Below are positions 8,713-17,287 of a stretch of 64,000 bases of DNA, one piece after another. Under the pieces are notes generated by a model. It saw nothing but the letters and a program-made list of their open reading frames with translations, was not told the DNA's origin and did no database searches. Source of the stretch: Ensifer sp. BR816 (lineage in GTDB: Bacteria > Pseudomonadota > Alphaproteobacteria > Rhizobiales > Rhizobiaceae); the NCBI RefSeq assembly GCF_000378985.1, contig NZ_KB905370.1, positions 2,279,830 to 2,343,829 of the forward strand, written 5' to 3'. Every line of letters starts with the position of its first letter. Within the stretch, counting starts at the first letter, position 1. Made by a program: the position numbers and the translations under genes.

Positions 8713-9726
8713 CTATCCCTTGGCTCGCTTCACCAGTTCGGCGATGACGTCGCGAACCGTCATGCCCTCGGCGCGGGCGGCGAAGGTCAGCGCCATGCGG
8801 TGCTGCAGCACGGGTTCGGCAAGCGCGAGGATATCGTCGATGGAGGGCGCCAGCCGGCCGTCGTAGAGCGCGCGGGCCCGGGCACAGAGCATCAGAGCCT
8901 GGCCGGCGCGCGGACCCGGTCCCCAGGCGACGTTCTTGTCGGTGGCCGGATTGCCGTTACCGGGGCGGGCGGAACGGACAAGCGACAGAATGGCATCGAC
9001 GACCTTCTCGCCGACCGGCATCTGGCGAATGAGGTTCTGGAGCTGCTGCAGGCGCTCGGCATTGATGACGGGACGGGCCTCGGCCTCCGTGACGCCGGTC
9101 GTCTCCAGCAGGATCTGCCGTTCGGCGGCGAGCTCAGGATAGCCGACATCGACCTGCATCAGGAAGCGGTCGAGCTGGGCTTCCGGAAGAGGATAGGTGC
9201 CTTCCTGCTCGAGCGGGTTCTGGGTCGCGAGCACGTGGAAGGGCTGCGGCAGGTCCTTGCGGGCGCCGGCGATGGTGATGTGATACTCCTGCATGGCCTG
9301 CAGCAGCGCCGATTGGGTGCGCGGCGAGGCCCGGTTGATTTCGTCGGCCATCAGAAGCTGGGTGAAGATCGGGCCGGGGATGAAGCGGAAGGAGCGGTGG
9401 CCGGCCTGATCCTGGTCCATGACTTCTGAACCGAGAATGTCCGAGGGCATCAGGTCGGGCGTGAACTGAATGCGGCTGTTGGCGAGCCCAAGGACGGTCC
9501 CGAGCGTGGCGACGAGCTTGGTCTTGGCGAGGCCGGGCACGCCGACGAGCAGCGCATGGCCGCCGGAAAGCACCGCCAGCAGCGTCTGTTCGACCACGCT
9601 CTCCTGGCCGAAGATAACCTTGCCGACCTCCGCGCGGATGAGGGCGATTTCGCCGAGAGCCGCTTCCGCAGCAGCGACGATCGCCTTCTCGTCGGCCGCT
9701 TCGGCCGCGCCCTTCATAACACTCAT
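8713..9726 (-). CDS. MoxR-family AAA+ ATPase (337 aa), first gene of the operon
   Basis: Walker A is GVPGLAKTK (around residue 63-71) and Walker B is LLMADEIN followed by RASPRTQSALLQAMQE, the MoxR signature. Sensor 1 (LATQNPLEQEGTYPLPEAQLDRF) follows. The length is normal for the family. MoxR proteins are chaperone-like ATPases that activate or assemble partner proteins, usually of the VWA type. Here three such partners are encoded directly downstream. The gene is divergent from the DUF1285-Nudix-cca unit, and the promoters of both must lie in 9727-9978. A purine-rich ribosome site (GGGAGACAGGCG) precedes the start. Confidence 0.93.
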   Translation of the reverse strand: MSVMKGAAEAADEKAIVAAAEAALGEIALIRAEVGKVIFGQESVVEQTLLAVLSGGHALLVGVPGLAKTKLVATLGTVLGLANSRIQFTPDLMPSDILGSEVMDQDQAGHRSFRFIPGPIFTQLLMADEINRASPRTQSALLQAMQEYHITIAGARKDLPQPFHVLATQNPLEQEGTYPLPEAQLDRFLMQVDVGYPELAAERQILLETTGVTEAEARPVINAERLQQLQNLIRQMPVGEKVVDAILSLVRSARPGNGNPATDKNVAWGPGPRAGQALMLCARARALYDGRLAPSIDDILALAEPVLQHRMALTFAARAEGMTVRDVIAELVKRAKG

Positions 9727-9978
9727 CGCCTGTCTCCCGCTCCTGCGTGGCGAACCGATTCGGCCTTACCCGGCATTCGGCTTCCCTTTTTTCAATTTAG
9801 ACCCTGGCAGACGGCTGACAAGCCGCCCCCAACGCACTATCTCGTGAGCTTCAGGAAGCCCTGAAGCATTCCGGCTTCTCCGCCAAGCGCGACGTTCGGT
9901 CAAGATGCTCGTAACCGGTGACGAACATCGCATCGACGTACTTTCCAAGGCAGGATTGGGGCCAAACGGGACAGAACG

Positions 9979-10602
9979 ATGGCAGAGACCAAGATTGAGC
10001 AGACGAGCGACGCGGCGGGGCTTGCCGCGCTGATCGCGCGCGCTGCCGGCCAGACAGGCGGCGAAGCAAAAGGGTTGCCGCCGGTCGAGCGCTGGAATCC
10101 GCCGTTCTGCGGTGACATCGACATGGAAATCCGCTCCGATGGAACGTGGTTCTACATGGGCACGCCGATCGGCCGGCAGCCGCTGGTGAGATTGTTTTCC
10201 ACGGTGCTCCGCAAGGACAACGACGGCAGGACCTACCTTGTCACACCGGTGGAAAGGGTCGGCATCCGCGTCGCCGATGCGCCGTTCATCGCCGTCGAGA
10301 TGAGTGTGACGGCCAGGGATGGCGAAACGGTACTTACCTTCCGAACCAATGTCGGCGACGTCGTCGAGGCCGGACCGGAGCATCCGCTGCGCTTCGTCAT
10401 CCACGGCGACAACCGCGAGCTGAAGCCCTATCTGCACGTGCGCGGCCGCCTGGAGGCGCTCGTTTCCCGGCCGGTCATGTACGACATCGTCGAACTCGGC
10501 GAAACCGTCCCGATCGACGGCATCGACATGTACTGTGTCCGGTCCGCAGGAGCGGTCTTCCCAGTCATGCCGGCAGCCGAACTGGAAGCGCTGTCTCGAT
10601 GA
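9979..10602 (+). CDS. DUF1285 family protein (207 aa)
   Basis: A complete cytoplasmic protein of the DUF1285 family, recognised by the early block PPFCGDIDMEIRSDGTWFY and GTPIGRQPLVRLFSTVL. It has no membrane segment or known catalytic motif. It is the first gene of a tightly packed plus-strand trio: its TGA overlaps the ATG of the Nudix gene (ATGA), and that gene overlaps cca in the same way. The order DUF1285 - CoA pyrophosphatase - CCA nucleotidyltransferase is common in rhizobia and argues for a role linked to RNA or nucleotide metabolism. That is an inference from context only. Confidence 0.88.
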   Translation: MAETKIEQTSDAAGLAALIARAAGQTGGEAKGLPPVERWNPPFCGDIDMEIRSDGTWFYMGTPIGRQPLVRLFSTVLRKDNDGRTYLVTPVERVGIRVADAPFIAVEMSVTARDGETVLTFRTNVGDVVEAGPEHPLRFVIHGDNRELKPYLHVRGRLEALVSRPVMYDIVELGETVPIDGIDMYCVRSAGAVFPVMPAAELEALSR

Positions 10603-11231
10603 GTCACCCGCTTTTTTCCGCTGACGAGTTTCGCCACCGTGCGCTGAGGCAGGCGGGCGGTCCAATCGAGACCGCCTGGCGCGATCACGGCGACTTTCTC
10701 CTCAACCCCGGCATCGTGCCCTATCTCGAGTCCCTGCATCTGAAGGATGCAGCGGTGCTCGTGCCGGTGGTCGACGATGGCGACGATGCAAGCGTCATCT
10801 TCACCCAGCGCACCTCGCATTTGCGCAAGCATTCCGGCCAGATCGCGTTCCCCGGCGGCGCCGTCGATCCCGAAGATCATTCCATCGAGGCGGCGGCGCT
10901 CCGCGAAGCGCAGGAGGAGATCGGCCTCGATCCGCGGTTCGTCGAAACGATCGGCCGCCTGCCGCACTACATGGCGATGTCCGGCTTCCGCATCACGCCG
11001 GTGCTTGCCGTCGTCCAGCCGGGATTCGAACTCGCGCCAAATCCCGAAGAGGTCGAGAGCGTCTTCGAGGTTCCGCTCTCCTTTCTCATGGACCCCGGCA
11101 ATCACGGGCGGGGCAGCCGCCACTGGGAGGGCGCGGAACGGCATTTCTACCGGATGCCCTATGGCGAACGGAACATCTGGGGGATCACCGCCGGTATCGT
11201 CCGCATGCTCTACGAAAGGCTTTATGCATGA
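10599..11231 (+). CDS. Nudix hydrolase, CoA pyrophosphatase type (210 aa)
   Basis: The start ATG at 10599 overlaps the DUF1285 stop. The Nudix box lies around residues 84-108: FPGGAVDPED...AALREAQEEIGL, with the conserved Arg-Glu and Glu-Glu pairs that bind the metal. The extra upstream HSGQIAFPGG matches the CoA pyrophosphatase subgroup (NudL/YeaB), which cleaves CoA to phosphopantetheine and 3',5'-ADP. Its stop overlaps the cca start by 4 bp. Choosing 10599 rather than any upstream ATG removes a long overlap with DUF1285. Confidence 0.9.
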   Translation: MSHPLFSADEFRHRALRQAGGPIETAWRDHGDFLLNPGIVPYLESLHLKDAAVLVPVVDDGDDASVIFTQRTSHLRKHSGQIAFPGGAVDPEDHSIEAAALREAQEEIGLDPRFVETIGRLPHYMAMSGFRITPVLAVVQPGFELAPNPEEVESVFEVPLSFLMDPGNHGRGSRHWEGAERHFYRMPYGERNIWGITAGIVRMLYERLYA

Positions 11232-12487
11232 CTTCCATCGCCGCCGAGCCCTGGTTCCGGGCTCCATCGCTCAGCCGCGTCTTCGAGCTGTTGAACGCCG
11301 CCGGCGGCGAGGTGCGCGTCGTCGGCGGCGCCGTTCGAAACAGCCTCCTCGGCTTGCCGGCCGGTGACGTCGACCTCGCCACGACCTGGCGTCCGGAGGA
11401 AGTGGCGGAACGGGCGAAGGGCGCCGGCATCAAGGTGGTGCCGACCGGCATCGACCACGGCACCGTCACGCTGGTGATCGACGGAATTCCGTATGAGGTG
11501 ACGACGTTGCGCCGCGACGTTGCGACGGACGGCCGCCGCGCCGAGGTGGCCTTCGGCACCGATTGGAAAGCGGACGCGGAACGCCGCGACTTCACGATCA
11601 ACGCCCTCTATGCCGACGCGAAAGGCGAGATTTTCGACCATGTCGGCGGCTTACCCGACATCCAGAGCCGGACTCTGCGTTTCATCGGCAGCGCCGCCGA
11701 GCGGGTCGCGGAGGATTACCTGCGCATCCTGCGATTCTTCCGCTTTTTCGCGCATTACGGCCAGGGCAGGCCGGATGCGGACGGGCTCAAAGCCTGTGCA
11801 CAGGCGCGCGCGAAACTAGCAACGCTCTCGGCCGAGCGCGTCTGGGGCGAGATGAAAAAACTGCTGGCCGCAGAGGATCCGGGCCGAGCGCTTCTGTGGA
11901 TGCGCCAGGCAGGCGTGCTCGGCGAGGTCCTGCCTGAAACCGAGAAATGGGGTATTGACGCCATTCCGGGTCTGATTGCCGCCGAGAAGATCTTTGCCTG
12001 GACGCCGGAGCCGCTTCTGCGGCTGGCGGCAATCGTTCCGCCCGATGCCGCGCGGCTCGAGGCGATGGCGGCCCGATTGCGCCTTTCGAAAGCCGAAGGG
12101 GCCTTCCTCGCCCGGTTTTCCGAAGCGCCAGCCGTTGCGGCCACACTTGCGGACACCGCGCTCGCTCGGGAGCTCTACCGCCAGGGGTCGGAAGGCATCA
12201 TAGCCCGACTCAAGCTTTCGCTCGCTTCGGCTCGCCGCAAGTCGGAAACGGATCCGGCGTTCCTGGCTGAGACTGCCGCCTTTCAGCGGCTGTTGGCGCG
12301 TGCGGAAAAGTGGCAGCGTCCGGTCTTCCCGCTGAACGGGGCCGATGTCCTGAAGGCGGGCGTCCCCGCCGGGCCGAGGGTCGGGGAACTGCTGACCGAG
12401 CTTGAAAATTTCTGGATCGACCGCAACTTCAATGTCGACCGGGCGACGCTGGTCGCCCGGCTCGAATCGCTGGTCGGTTCAGGCTGA
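11228..12487 (+). CDS. cca: CCA tRNA nucleotidyltransferase (419 aa)
   Basis: A class II nucleotidyltransferase head domain is clear: RVVGGAVRNSLLG (residues about 32-44) and the catalytic Asp pair in GDVDLAT, then TLRRDVATDGRRAEVAFGTDW and RRDFTINALY. These are the motifs that separate CCA-adding enzymes and poly(A) polymerases from other families. The product repairs or adds the 3'-terminal CCA of tRNAs in the cytoplasm. The length of about 419 aa is usual for rhizobial enzymes. It is the last gene of the three-gene overlapping unit. Discrimination from poly(A) polymerase I rests on overall similarity and size. Confidence 0.9.
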   Translation: MTSIAAEPWFRAPSLSRVFELLNAAGGEVRVVGGAVRNSLLGLPAGDVDLATTWRPEEVAERAKGAGIKVVPTGIDHGTVTLVIDGIPYEVTTLRRDVATDGRRAEVAFGTDWKADAERRDFTINALYADAKGEIFDHVGGLPDIQSRTLRFIGSAAERVAEDYLRILRFFRFFAHYGQGRPDADGLKACAQARAKLATLSAERVWGEMKKLLAAEDPGRALLWMRQAGVLGEVLPETEKWGIDAIPGLIAAEKIFAWTPEPLLRLAAIVPPDAARLEAMAARLRLSKAEGAFLARFSEAPAVAATLADTALARELYRQGSEGIIARLKLSLASARRKSETDPAFLAETAAFQRLLARAEKWQRPVFPLNGADVLKAGVPAGPRVGELLTELENFWIDRNFNVDRATLVARLESLVGSG

Positions 12488-12506
12488 CCGACAGCGCGTT
12501 GTAGGA

Positions 12507-12692
12507 TTACGCGGCCTGGGTTTCGTCGACGATGCGAGCCTTGATGTTGTCGACCATGTTTTCGCGAATGACCGTCTCGCCGTGCGTGTCGCGCATGTGC
12601 TCGATAACGCGACGGACGATTTCCGCATCGTTCTCCGCGCGGGTGTGCCAGGCGCAACCCGGGACAAGCGAACCGCATTCGAATAGGCGCAT
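12507..12692 (-). CDS. DUF1059 domain small protein (61 aa)
   Basis: MRLFECGSLVPGCAWHTRA starts at 12692 behind a strong ribosome site (GGAAGGAGAACACC). It has the DUF1059 pattern: two spaced Cys residues in the first 14, followed by a His-Glu rich helix (VIEHMRDTHGETVI) ending in VDNIKARI. The fold is predicted to be a small metal-binding or redox-linked module, but no function is established. An upstream in-frame ATG at 12758 would add 22 residues without a ribosome site, so it was not used. It converges with cca, with 19 bp between the stops. Confidence 0.82.
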   Translation of the reverse strand: MRLFECGSLVPGCAWHTRAENDAEIVRRVIEHMRDTHGETVIRENMVDNIKARIVDETQAA

Positions 12693-12995
12693 GGTGTTCT
12701 CCTTCCTCTGGATCAGCATGCTTTCGCATCGCGCCAAAAGCATCGTGGTTGCTTCCAAGAAGTGGAGCGGGACGGGCGGAGGACCGCCGACACCTTGCCT
12801 CTCCCGCTCTGGTCGTCATTGTAATTTGAGCACAGCCGCGGCCGGGACCTGCCGACAGCTAAGCGTAACATCAACTAGCGGCCGGGCCAAATTGTTCCAG
12901 GCGCTCACCGCTCAAAGAAATTCCTGTGAACATGCCGTTCGATGGTGCTATGGCTTTGCCATCCTCAAGACTTCCATAAAGGCCGTTTCCACACC

Positions 12996-13538
12996 ATGAA
13001 CGCTGTTCAATCGGAACTGACTTCCGCCATCCGGAGCATTCCTGACTATCCGAAGCCGGGCATCGTCTTTCGCGACATCACCACGCTGCTCGGCAACCCG
13101 AAGACGTTCCGGCGGGCGATCGATGAACTTGTCCACCCCTATGCCGGAACCAAGATCGACAAGATCGCCGGCATCGAAGCGCGCGGCTTCATCCTGGGCG
13201 GCGCGATCGCGCACCAGCTTTCGGCCGGCTTCGTGCCGATCCGCAAGAAGGGCAAGCTGCCGCATGAAACGGTCCGGATCGCCTATAGCCTGGAATACGG
13301 CGTGGACGAGATGGAGATGCACAGAGACGCGATCACACCCGGCGAAAAGGTGATCCTGGTCGATGACCTGATCGCCACGGGGGGGACCGCCGAGGGCGCC
13401 ACCAAGCTCTTGCAACAAATGGGCGCCGACATCATTGCCGCCTGCTTCATCATCGACCTGCCGGAGCTCGGCGGGCGCAAGAAGCTCGAGGCGCTCGGCG
13501 TCAAGGTCCGTACGCTGATCGAGTTCGAGGGCCATTGA
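12996..13538 (+). CDS. apt: Adenine phosphoribosyltransferase (180 aa)
   Basis: Converts adenine and PRPP to AMP in purine salvage. The start at 12996 gives [19 protein letters not shown], the usual N-terminus. The PRPP-binding loop [14 protein letters not shown] (residues about 117-130) and the family block [14 protein letters not shown] are intact, as is the flexible [10 protein letters not shown] loop. The ATG at 12942 has no ribosome site and would add 18 odd residues. Monocistronic, with about 300 bp of non-coding DNA upstream. Length and motifs leave little doubt. Confidence 0.96.
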   Translation: MNAVQSELTSAIRSIPDYPKPGIVFRDITTLLGNPKTFRRAIDELVHPYAGTKIDKIAGIEARGFILGGAIAHQLSAGFVPIRKKGKLPHETVRIAYSLEYGVDEMEMHRDAITPGEKVILVDDLIATGGTAEGATKLLQQMGADIIAACFIIDLPELGGRKKLEALGVKVRTLIEFEGH

Positions 13539-13577
13539 GGGAGACGAAGGCAAAGGCAAAGGCTCCCCGCCGGTCTC

Positions 13578-14048
13578 TCACGTGAATTCGATCACCTTGC
13601 TTTCGAAGCGGATCACCGGCTCGCCGTGCTGGTTCTCGCCCTCGCAAAGGATCGCGTTGATTCGCCAGCCGGGGCGGGAGGCGATGGCGCGCGATTCCAG
13701 CAGCGTGACGGCATAGGCCACGGTATCGCCTGCATAGACCGGCTTCAGCCACTTGAGCGCCCGGAAGCCGGTAGCAGGTCCGAGCCGCGGCGCGTGCAGT
13801 CCTTCTGCCGCGAGGCGCCGGACCTCACCCGTCCAGAAGCGGATGAAGCACTTCATCCAGCCGGCGCAGGTGTGCCAGCCGGAGGCGCAAAGACCGCCGA
13901 AAAGCGAGTCCCTTGCCTTCTCCTCGTCGAGATGGAAAGGCTGCGGATCGAAATCGCGCGCGAAGCGGATGATGTCCTCTGCCCCGAATGTCAGGCTGCC
14001 GATCGTGGTCTTGCGGCCGGCCGCATAGAGTTCCTCCAGCGTCATCAT
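13578..14048 (-). CDS. MaoC family dehydratase (156 aa), downstream member of a tandem pair
   Basis: A single hot-dog fold protein. The hydratase motif Asp-x-x-Pro-x-His is present in FARDFDPQPFHLDEE (residues about 29-43), and GGLCASGWHTCA follows. The start MMTLEELYAAG at 14048 overlaps the stop of the upstream paralogue as ATGATGA, a translational coupling arrangement. MaoC proteins hydrate enoyl-CoA esters; paired genes often make heterodimers. Substrate unknown. An ATG at 14087 lies inside the upstream gene and is less likely. Confidence 0.87.
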   Translation of the reverse strand: MMTLEELYAAGRKTTIGSLTFGAEDIIRFARDFDPQPFHLDEEKARDSLFGGLCASGWHTCAGWMKCFIRFWTGEVRRLAAEGLHAPRLGPATGFRALKWLKPVYAGDTVAYAVTLLESRAIASRPGWRINAILCEGENQHGEPVIRFESKVIEFT

Positions 14049-14497
14049 GGCCGCCGGCCCTCTCGGCGTCGAAACATGATCGAGCATTCGGAGACGGCGA
14101 CGGCTTCGTTGCTCTGATTGCAGATCTCGTTGCGAAACTTGACGATGCCGAGGCCGGGCTTTGACTTGGACGGGCGCGATTCCAGAACCAGGCTGAAACC
14201 GGAAAGCACGTCGCCCGTCAGCACGGGCTTCCTCCAGTCCATGAAGTCGATACCGGGCGAGCCCTGCGAAGACGAATGGCCAAGGAAGGCATCGATCATC
14301 ATTCGCATGCCGATGGCGCTGGTGTGCCAGCCGGAGGCGGCAAGGCCACCGAGAATGCTTTTCCGACCTGCCTCTTCGTCGAGATGCATCGGCTGCGGGT
14401 CGAACTCGCCGGCGAAGGCGATCATATCTGCAGCCTGCATCTGAACGGGCGCATAGTCAAAGCGCCGCCCCGGCGTGAAATCCTCGAAATAGAGCAT
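14045..14497 (-). CDS. MaoC family dehydratase (150 aa), upstream member of a tandem pair
   Basis: A paralogue of the following gene, with the same blocks: FAGEFDPQPMHLDEE and GGLAASGWHTSAIG. Both therefore keep the catalytic Asp and His, which argues that each could be active, unlike half-dead heterodimer partners. The N-terminus MLYFEDFTPGRRFDYAP is typical of R-specific enoyl-CoA hydratase-like MaoC proteins. The gene lies 52 bp after the ychF stop on the same strand and may be read through from it. Confidence 0.87.
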   Translation of the reverse strand: MLYFEDFTPGRRFDYAPVQMQAADMIAFAGEFDPQPMHLDEEAGRKSILGGLAASGWHTSAIGMRMMIDAFLGHSSSQGSPGIDFMDWRKPVLTGDVLSGFSLVLESRPSKSKPGLGIVKFRNEICNQSNEAVAVSECSIMFRRREGRRP

Positions 14498-14549
14498 GCC
14501 CTCTCCATGCAGCCGGAAGGATGCGACGATAGAACCGCACCCTTACACG

Positions 14550-15653
14550 TCACGTGTTGAAGCGGAAGTGGATCACGTCGCCATCCTGGACGACATACTC
14601 CTTGCCTTCGTCGCGCGCCTTGCCGGCTTCCTTGGCGCCGGTCTCGCCGCCAAGCGATACGAAGTCGTCATAGGCGATCGTGTTGGCGCGGATGAAGCCG
14701 CGCTCGAAGTCCGAATGGATGACGCCGGCCGCCTGCGGCGCCTTGGTGCCGCGCGCGATGGTCCAGGCGCGCGTCTCCTTGGGGCCGACGGTGAAATAGG
14801 TGATGAGGTCGAGCAGCTTGTAGCCCGCCCGGATCAGCCGGTCGAGGCCGGCCTCTTCGAGGCCCAGAGCGCCGAGGAATTCCCTGGCCTCCTCTTCCGG
14901 CAGTTGGGCGACCTCGGATTCGATCGCGGCGGAGATGGTAACCGTCTCTGCACCTTGGGCCTTGGCCATCTCGGCGACGGCGCGGGTGTGTTCGTTGCCC
15001 GTTGCGGCGTCTGCCTCCGCGACGTTGCAGACGTAGAGCACCGGGTGGGCGGTGAGGAGGTTGAGCCCCTGGAGGATGCGCAGTTCCTCGGCATCGAGCT
15101 TCGGCAGCAGGGTGCGGACCGGCTTGCCTTCCTGCAGGAGCTTCAGCGAGGCGTCCATGATCGGAAGCTGTGCCATGGACTCCTTGTCCTTGCCGATCGC
15201 ACGCTTGCGCGTCTGTTCGGTGCGCCGCTCGAGGCTTTCGAGATCGGCGAGCATCAGCTCGGTCTCGATCGTCTCGGCGTCCTCGACCGGATGGATGCGG
15301 CCCTCGACATGGGTGATGTCGTCATCCTCGAAGCAGCGCAGCACGTGCACCACGGCATCCACCTCGCGAATATTGGCGAGGAACTGGTTGCCAAGGCCTT
15401 CGCCCTTTGAGGCGCCGCGCACGAGGCCGGCAATGTCGACGAAGGAAATGCGGGTGGGGATGATCTCCTTCGATTTGGCGATGTCGGCAAGCTTGCGCAT
15501 GCGCGCGTCAGGCACGGCGACCTCGCCGGTGTTCGGCTCGATCGTGCAGAAGGGATAGTTCGCCGCCTGCGCCGCCGCCGTCTTGGTCAGCGCGTTGAAG
15601 AGGGTGGACTTGCCGACATTCGGCAGCCCGACGATACCGCATTTGAAGCCCAT
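14550..15653 (-). CDS. ychF: Redox/ribosome-associated GTPase YchF (OLA1 family, 367 aa)
   Basis: The P-loop GLPNVGKSTLFNAL (residues 8-21) and G3 DIAGLV place it in the Obg/YchF group. The non-canonical G4 segment (near YVCNVAE, in place of NKxD) is the feature that lets YchF bind ATP as well as GTP. The C-terminal TGS domain is seen as GPKETRAWTIARG and VIHSDFERGFIRA. The product is a cytoplasmic ribosome-binding NTPase. In many alphaproteobacteria ychF sits directly after pth; here they are separated by about 5.8 kb that includes clpS, a LysR gene and the RTX gene. Confidence 0.96.
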   Translation of the reverse strand: MGFKCGIVGLPNVGKSTLFNALTKTAAAQAANYPFCTIEPNTGEVAVPDARMRKLADIAKSKEIIPTRISFVDIAGLVRGASKGEGLGNQFLANIREVDAVVHVLRCFEDDDITHVEGRIHPVEDAETIETELMLADLESLERRTEQTRKRAIGKDKESMAQLPIMDASLKLLQEGKPVRTLLPKLDAEELRILQGLNLLTAHPVLYVCNVAEADAATGNEHTRAVAEMAKAQGAETVTISAAIESEVAQLPEEEAREFLGALGLEEAGLDRLIRAGYKLLDLITYFTVGPKETRAWTIARGTKAPQAAGVIHSDFERGFIRANTIAYDDFVSLGGETGAKEAGKARDEGKEYVVQDGDVIHFRFNT

Positions 15654-15829
15654 GGCCTAAACCTGTCGTTCTTGAATTTCTTGGGCGTGGCTATGGGGGA
15701 AAGGAGCGGGGCGGTCAAGCGCTTCGCGCGCATTGGGTGGAACTTGGCCGGCTTCGACTTGAACGCCGACGCCGCAGGCGCGATACTGGATTTCGGCCCA
15801 TCGCATGTCATCAACGGGTGAAGTTTCCG

Positions 15830-16141
15830 ATGAGTGACAATGAAGTTGCCCCAAAACGAAAAACGAGAGTGAAGCCCAAGCTCGAGCGGCCGCGGCTCCA
15901 TAAGGTCATCCTCGTCAACGACGACTACACGCCGCGCGACTTTGTGGTGATGGTGTTGAAGGCCATTTTTCGCATGAGTGAGGAGGCCGGCTACCGGGTG
16001 ATGATGACCGCCCACAAGCTCGGCACGTCGGTGGTCGTGGTCTGCGCCCGGGACATAGCCGAGACCAAGGCCAAGGAGGCGACCGATCTCGGCAAGGAAG
16101 CCGGCTACCCCCTGATGTTCACGACCGAGCCGGAAGAGTAG
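15830..16141 (+). CDS. clpS: ATP-dependent Clp protease adaptor ClpS (103 aa), not next to clpA
   Basis: Start at 15830 gives MSDNEVAPKRKTRVKPK, a charged flexible tail, then the ClpS core: LHKVILVNDDYTPRDFVV (Asn-Asp residues that clamp the N-degron amino group), VLKAIFRMSEEAGYRVMM and a Cys-containing end VVCARDIAETKA. ClpS delivers N-end-rule substrates to ClpAP. No clpA gene lies in the window. Rhizobia usually carry two ClpS copies, one beside clpA; this looks like the second, often called ClpS2. That label is inferred from context. Confidence 0.93.
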   Translation: MSDNEVAPKRKTRVKPKLERPRLHKVILVNDDYTPRDFVVMVLKAIFRMSEEAGYRVMMTAHKLGTSVVVVCARDIAETKAKEATDLGKEAGYPLMFTTEPEE

Positions 16142-16183
16142 GGCCTGCGATCAATCGAGCAGAGGCTAGGAACGGTCGAAATC

Positions 16184-17287
16184 TCAAAGGTCCGCGGCGA
16201 TTTTCTGTGCGTCTGGTGAGACGTGCAGCGTTGCCGGGCTTTTGTTGGACGCGACGCGGGCGGCGATGCCGTCGTCGCTCCGAGTCGTTTTCGTCGGCTC
16301 GTTGGTGTCGAACGGGCATCCTATCGAGAGCGCGGGGTTGGTGCGCGTGCGCATCTTCGCATCGAATTCATCCCGGACCCGCACGATTTGCCGGCGCAGC
16401 CATTGATGTGCAGGATCGCCATCGTGGCGGGAGTGCCAGAAAACGTTAATGTTCGTCGCGGGAAGCGGCACGGGCGCCTCGTAGATCTTCAGCCCCAGAT
16501 GGGTGGCCATCAGTTCCGCGAATTGCCGAGGAACCGTGGCGAGATGCAGGGAATTGGCGGTCGCGATGGCAACCCCCAAAGTGTGGGGCAGGGTTAGCGC
16601 CACGTGCCGCTTGCGCCCGACCTTGGCGAGTTCGGCGTCGACGACGCAGTTTAGCACACCGGCGGACGACCGCGCCACGTGGTGGAACTGGCAAAAGAGA
16701 TCAAGGGGGATCGCTTCGCGCGCGGCAATACCTGCCGCCGCGATCCCGGGATGTTTGGCTGAAGCCACCACGACATAGGGTGCCGCCAGCAGCGGCATGC
16801 TCGACACCCAATCAGGGACATTGAGTTCGGTCTCGAGGGCGATATCCACCGCGTCTTCCTGGAGCAGGCGCTCGGCGTTTCCCAAGGCACTATCGACGAG
16901 ATGAAGCGAAATCCCGGGCGCTTCTTCCGCGCAGCAGCGGGAGAGCGCGGACATCGCCATGACGGAGAATATGTCCGAGCCGAGAAGCGTGAACCGCCGT
17001 TGAATCGTCGCCGGGTCGAAGTGTCTGCGCTTGTGCAGAGCGAACTCGATCTTGCCCAGCGCGTCGCGGACGGGGGAGCCGAGCTCCAGCGCGCGCGGAG
17101 TCGGAATCATGTCATTGCCGCGGCGGATGAAGAGCTGGTCATCCAGGAGGTCGCGTAGCCTTTTCAGCGCCGCACTGACCGCAGGCTGGCTAAGACCGAT
17201 CTGGTCGCCGGCGCGGGTTACGCTGCGCTCGCGGATGAGGGCGTCGAAAACTCGCAGAAGATTGAGGTCGAACGCATTCAAATTCAT
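16184..17287 (-). CDS. LysR family transcriptional regulator with long C-terminal tail (367 aa)
   Basis: Residues 1-60 are a LysR winged helix: MNLNAFDLNLLRVFDAL and RAGDQIGLSQPAVSAALKRL, followed by the effector-binding domain. The style (LFIRRGNDMIPTPRA) is that of the NodD/SyrM-related branch, not the CysB type. The start at 17287 removes 23 upstream residues that match nothing. The protein extends about 60 residues past the usual LysR end with a Ser/Thr/Asp-rich tail. It is divergent from the RTX gene across 500 bp and could regulate it, but no binding site was identified. Confidence 0.88.
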   Translation of the reverse strand: MNLNAFDLNLLRVFDALIRERSVTRAGDQIGLSQPAVSAALKRLRDLLDDQLFIRRGNDMIPTPRALELGSPVRDALGKIEFALHKRRHFDPATIQRRFTLLGSDIFSVMAMSALSRCCAEEAPGISLHLVDSALGNAERLLQEDAVDIALETELNVPDWVSSMPLLAAPYVVVASAKHPGIAAAGIAAREAIPLDLFCQFHHVARSSAGVLNCVVDAELAKVGRKRHVALTLPHTLGVAIATANSLHLATVPRQFAELMATHLGLKIYEAPVPLPATNINVFWHSRHDGDPAHQWLRRQIVRVRDEFDAKMRTRTNPALSIGCPFDTNEPTKTTRSDDGIAARVASNKSPATLHVSPDAQKIAADL

